NCBI RefSeq assembly: GCF_002950945.1
Contig: NZ_CP012673.1
Span: 4,401,001-4,465,000, forward strand
From: Sorangium cellulosum
GTDB taxonomy: Bacteria; Myxococcota_A; Polyangia; Polyangiales; Polyangiaceae
DNA: 64,000 nucleotides
Direction: 5' to 3'
This document shows positions 61,355-64,000 of this stretch, piece by piece. The notes under the pieces are model-generated. The model saw only the letters and a program-made list of their open reading frames with translations, searched no databases and was not told the DNA's origin. Position 1 is the stretch's first letter. Each line of letters starts with the position of its first letter. A program made the position numbers and the translations under genes.

Positions 61355-64000
61355 ATGGATCTTGCGCAGCGTCTCAATCATCTCGAGTCGGTTCATGACT
61401 GGCAAGGGCTCGTCGAGGAGCTCGAGAAGGGGATTGCGGCCGAAGGGGACGCGACCCGGAAGGCGGCGTATCACCTGAAGCTCGGGCGGCTGCTCGAGGA
61501 GAAGTTCCTTCAGGCCGTCAAGGCGCTGAAGCACTTCCAGGACGCCTACAAGCTGAATCCAGCGCTGCTCGAGGCGCTGGAGTCGGCGCGTTCGATTTAC
61601 TGGGACCTTGGCAAGACCAACATGGTCCAGAAGCTCCTGGAGCTCGAGCTCCGGAACGCGCCCGAGGGCACCGCGGCCGCCGAGCTCCTCGTGGAGCTCG
61701 GCGACGTGCTCTGCGACGCGGGCGATTTCGAGCGCGCGACGGCGACGTACGCGCGCGCGCTCGGCGTCTCCGGCGGGACGAGCGAGGAGGCGCGGGCCTC
61801 CCTCGGCGACATGCAGGTGGATCAGTCGTCGTGGGCGGGGCACATGGCGGAGCTGGTCGAGGCGGCCGACGCGGCGGCGAGCGTGAGCGAGCGCAAGCGG
61901 CTCCTCCTGCGCGCGGCGCGGCTCGCGAAGCGCTTCGATCGCGGCCAGCTCGAGGAGCTGCTCCGGCAGGCCTACGAGGCGGCGCCTTCCGACAAGCAGG
62001 CCGCGGCGATGTTCGAGGGGCTGCTCGCGGAGGAGGAGCGGCCGCAGTCGATCCTGGAGACGCAGCGCCGCATCCTCGACGCGCGCACCGGCGCGTCGCG
62101 CGGCGAGGCGGCGTTCAAGTTCGGCGTCCGCTGGGCCACGCGGCACCAGAACGTCGAGATCGGCTCGAAGCTCCTGGAGGAGGCGCTCCGGTACGATCCG
62201 TCCAACGAGGCGGCGTTCGCGTACCTGCGCGAGCTCTGGGGGACGAAGGAAGGCAACTGGGAGCGCGTCGCGTCGCTGGCGGAGAGCGCGGCGAACCAGA
62301 ACGGCAGCTCCCCGTTCATGATCGCCCAGGCGGGCGGCATCGCCTGGCGGCAGCTCGGCAACCTCATGCGGGCGAGGAGCTGGTTCGAGCGGCTCACGGC
62401 GGTCGCGCCGACGCACCCGAGCCTGAGCGCGTTCGAGGCCCAGATCGGCGAGCGCCTCACGGCTGCGGCGGCCGCGCCCGCGGCCTCCGCGTCGGTCGCG
62501 CCCCCGGCCGCCGCGCCGGTCGCGCCCGCGATCGCTGCGCCGGTCGCGCCGGCCATCGCTGCGCCGGTCGCGCCGGCCATCGCCGCGCCGGTCGAGCGCG
62601 CGGACGTCACGCCCGTCCCCGTGAGCGCGCCGGCTCCCGTGAGCGCGCCCGCGCCCGTCAGCGGGCCTGCGCCCGTCAGCGGGCCTGCGCCCGTCAGCGG
62701 CCCCGCGCCTGTCAGCGGCCCCGCGCCTGTCAGCGGCCCCGTGAGCGGCAGGGCGAGCGCGCCCGCCGACGAGCCGCAGGCGAACGGCGCTGGGGCGCCC
62801 GCCGTGGCCGCGCTCGCGGTCGAGCCGGCGCCGCGCGCGCCCGCCGAGAGCCGGCCCGCCGACTCCGAGGTCGGCCGGCGGCCGACGGCGCCGCCGCCCC
62901 CCGCCGCGGAGGCGACGGAGCGGGTCGAGGAGCTCAAGGCGAAGGCCAGCAAGCAGGAGCAGGCCAAGCGCTACAACGAGTACGTCAAGACGCTCATCGA
63001 GATCGCCGAGGTGGTCTCGGATCCGGCCGAGAAGATCGAGCACTACGCGAAGGCGGCGGAGCTGTATTCGGGCAAGTTCTCGAACGCGGCCGAGGCGGTG
63101 AAGTGCTACGAGGCCATCCTCGCGATCGACGGCGAGCACCCGCAGGCGATCGATTTCCTCCGCCAGAGCTACGAGAAGCGGCGCGACTGGGAGAAGCTCA
63201 TCGGGCTGCTCCGGCGCGAGGCGTCCGCGCTCCCGTCCGGCGCCGAGCGCGCCGCGAAGTACCTCGAGATCGCGAAGCTCGCGTCCGAGCGGGTGAAGAA
63301 GGTCGACGTCGGCATCGAGCTCTGGAACGAGGTGCTCGAGAACGACCCGGAGAACCCCGAGGCGCTGAACGCGCTGGCGGGCCTCTACGAGAAGAACAGG
63401 GACTACCAGGCGTACGCCGTGATCCTGCAGAAGCAGGTCGACACGACGTACGACAGCGCCCAGAAGCTCGCGCTCCTCAGCAAGCTCGCGCAGCTCTACG
63501 GCGAGCGCCTCAAGGACGACGAGGCCGCGGTCCGCGCCTGGCAGGAGGTGATCGCGCTGAACCCCCAGGACCGCAGGGCCCAGGAGGCGCTCAAGAAGGC
63601 GTACCTCCAGCTCCAGCGCTGGGACGACCTCGAGGTGTTCTACGCCGAGAGCGGCAAGTGGGACGAGTTCATCCGCGTCCTCGAGTCGCAGGAGGCGAAG
63701 GAGACCGACGACGCCGCCAAGATCAGCCTGCTGCTCAAGATCGCCGAGCTCTGGATGGTCCAGAAGCAGAAGGCGGATCGCGCGGCGCGCGCCTACGAGA
63801 AGGTGCTGTCGATCGACGGCTCGCACCTCCAGGCCGCCGAGGCGCTGATCCCGATCTACACGCAGGCGAACAACTCGAAGGGGCTCGCCGGCGCCATCGA
63901 GGTGAAGCTCTCGCACGACCAGGACGACGCCTCCCGGCTCGACCTCTACCGCCAGGTCGCCGCGCTCTACGAGACGCGGCTCAAGGAGCCGCAGAAGGCG
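61355..64000 (+). CDS. Giant TPR protein, start only (GltI/AgmK-like by position)
   Basis: The first 882 residues of a protein that runs past the window. There is no signal peptide (MDLAQRLNHLESVHDWQGLV), so it is likely cytoplasmic. Residues 1-370 are TPR-like helix pairs; 370-520 are an Ala/Pro linker with repeats of APVAPAIA and PAPVSG; TPRs resume from about 530 (RYNEYVKTLIEIAEVVSDPAEK, KCYEAILAIDGEHPQAIDFLRQ). Myxococcus GltI (AgmK) is a several-thousand-residue TPR protein of the same cluster, which fits. Ribosome-binding signal is weak. The C-terminal part is needed to decide. Confidence 0.7.
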   Translation, partial: MDLAQRLNHLESVHDWQGLVEELEKGIAAEGDATRKAAYHLKLGRLLEEKFLQAVKALKHFQDAYKLNPALLEALESARSIYWDLGKTNMVQKLLELELRNAPEGTAAAELLVELGDVLCDAGDFERATATYARALGVSGGTSEEARASLGDMQVDQSSWAGHMAELVEAADAAASVSERKRLLLRAARLAKRFDRGQLEELLRQAYEAAPSDKQAAAMFEGLLAEEERPQSILETQRRILDARTGASRGEAAFKFGVRWATRHQNVEIGSKLLEEALRYDPSNEAAFAYLRELWGTKEGNWERVASLAESAANQNGSSPFMIAQAGGIAWRQLGNLMRARSWFERLTAVAPTHPSLSAFEAQIGERLTAAAAAPAASASVAPPAAAPVAPAIAAPVAPAIAAPVAPAIAAPVERADVTPVPVSAPAPVSAPAPVSGPAPVSGPAPVSGPAPVSGPAPVSGPVSGRASAPADEPQANGAGAPAVAALAVEPAPRAPAESRPADSEVGRRPTAPPPPAAEATERVEELKAKASKQEQAKRYNEYVKTLIEIAEVVSDPAEKIEHYAKAAELYSGKFSNAAEAVKCYEAILAIDGEHPQAIDFLRQSYEKRRDWEKLIGLLRREASALPSGAERAAKYLEIAKLASERVKKVDVGIELWNEVLENDPENPEALNALAGLYEKNRDYQAYAVILQKQVDTTYDSAQKLALLSKLAQLYGERLKDDEAAVRAWQEVIALNPQDRRAQEALKKAYLQLQRWDDLEVFYAESGKWDEFIRVLESQEAKETDDAAKISLLLKIAELWMVQKQKADRAARAYEKVLSIDGSHLQAAEALIPIYTQANNSKGLAGAIEVKLSHDQDDASRLDLYRQVAALYETRLKEPQKA
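62510..62745 (+). repeat. In-frame tandem repeats (APVAPAIA and PAPVSG)
   Basis: About three 24-bp units (GCGCCGGTCGCGCCGGCCAT and variants) are followed by about seven 18-bp units (GCGCCCGTCAGCGGGCCT and variants). They encode a flexible linker in the giant TPR protein and are recent slippage expansions, given the near-identical copies. Confidence 0.75.

Overview
The window reads as a chromosomal segment of a high-GC myxobacterium, most likely Sorangium or another Polyangiales relative. The reasons are very strong G/C bias at third codon positions, long antisense shadow ORFs over every real gene, Pro/Ala-rich linkers, Ser/Thr kinase and FHA signalling, many TPR lipoproteins and outer-membrane barrels, and a gliding-motility (Glt/Nfs-type) cluster. 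I see no tRNA, rRNA, CRISPR array, transposase or phage gene. All calls come from reading the sequence; no database search was run.

Region by region. 1-5.9 kb: a secreted serpin cut by the window edge, an outer-membrane barrel, a GH13 alpha-glucosidase and an alpha-oxoamine synthase (serine palmitoyltransferase type) with an unusual N-terminal extension. 6.2-13 kb: an orphan NtrC-type response regulator, a PIN-PhoH ATPase, a MATCAP/DUF1704-like peptidase, a small hypothetical gene followed by a large nested palindrome, and RecQ. 13-20.7 kb: a TIP30-like NAD(P)-binding protein, a catalytically degenerate Nudix-like protein, FxsA, B12-dependent lysine 5,6-aminomutase (kamD, kamE), a DUF4388 and J-domain fusion, and a short-chain dehydrogenase. 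20.9-27.8 kb: a TonB-like protein, a YbjN-like protein, a membrane protein, then a copper/cytochrome oxidase group (cupredoxin-like lipoprotein, heme o synthase, SCO copper chaperone).

27.8-34.1 kb is a signalling block: a 1.5-kresidue fusion of Ser/Thr kinase, helical repeats, GAF, sigma-54 AAA+ and Fis-type HTH, preceded in the same operon by a DUF3105 lipoprotein and divergent from an FHA-GGDEF diguanylate cyclase. 34.1-38.8 kb is the most unusual operon: an outer-membrane barrel, a 13-heme cytochrome c, a small acidic protein and a monoheme lipoprotein, with 4-bp stop/start overlaps at two of its three junctions. It looks like a porin-cytochrome electron conduit.

39.1-49.4 kb: two HEAT-repeat proteins, two outer-membrane barrels that may be GltA/GltB-like, FtsY, an Ig-like/transmembrane protein, a HAMP protein with an apparent frameshift, YraN and a Cys-rich lipoprotein. 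50-64 kb is a Glt/Nfs-type envelope machine in one direction: gltC, gltD and gltE behind a TTGACA-N18-TACCAT promoter, a terminator, a second promoter TTGACC-N18-TACAAT with gltF and gltG, another terminator, a tandem-repeat region, a TPR lipoprotein and a giant TPR protein that runs off the window. The proteins would span outer membrane, periplasm, inner membrane (GltG: FHA in the cytoplasm, TonB-like domain outside) and cytoplasm.
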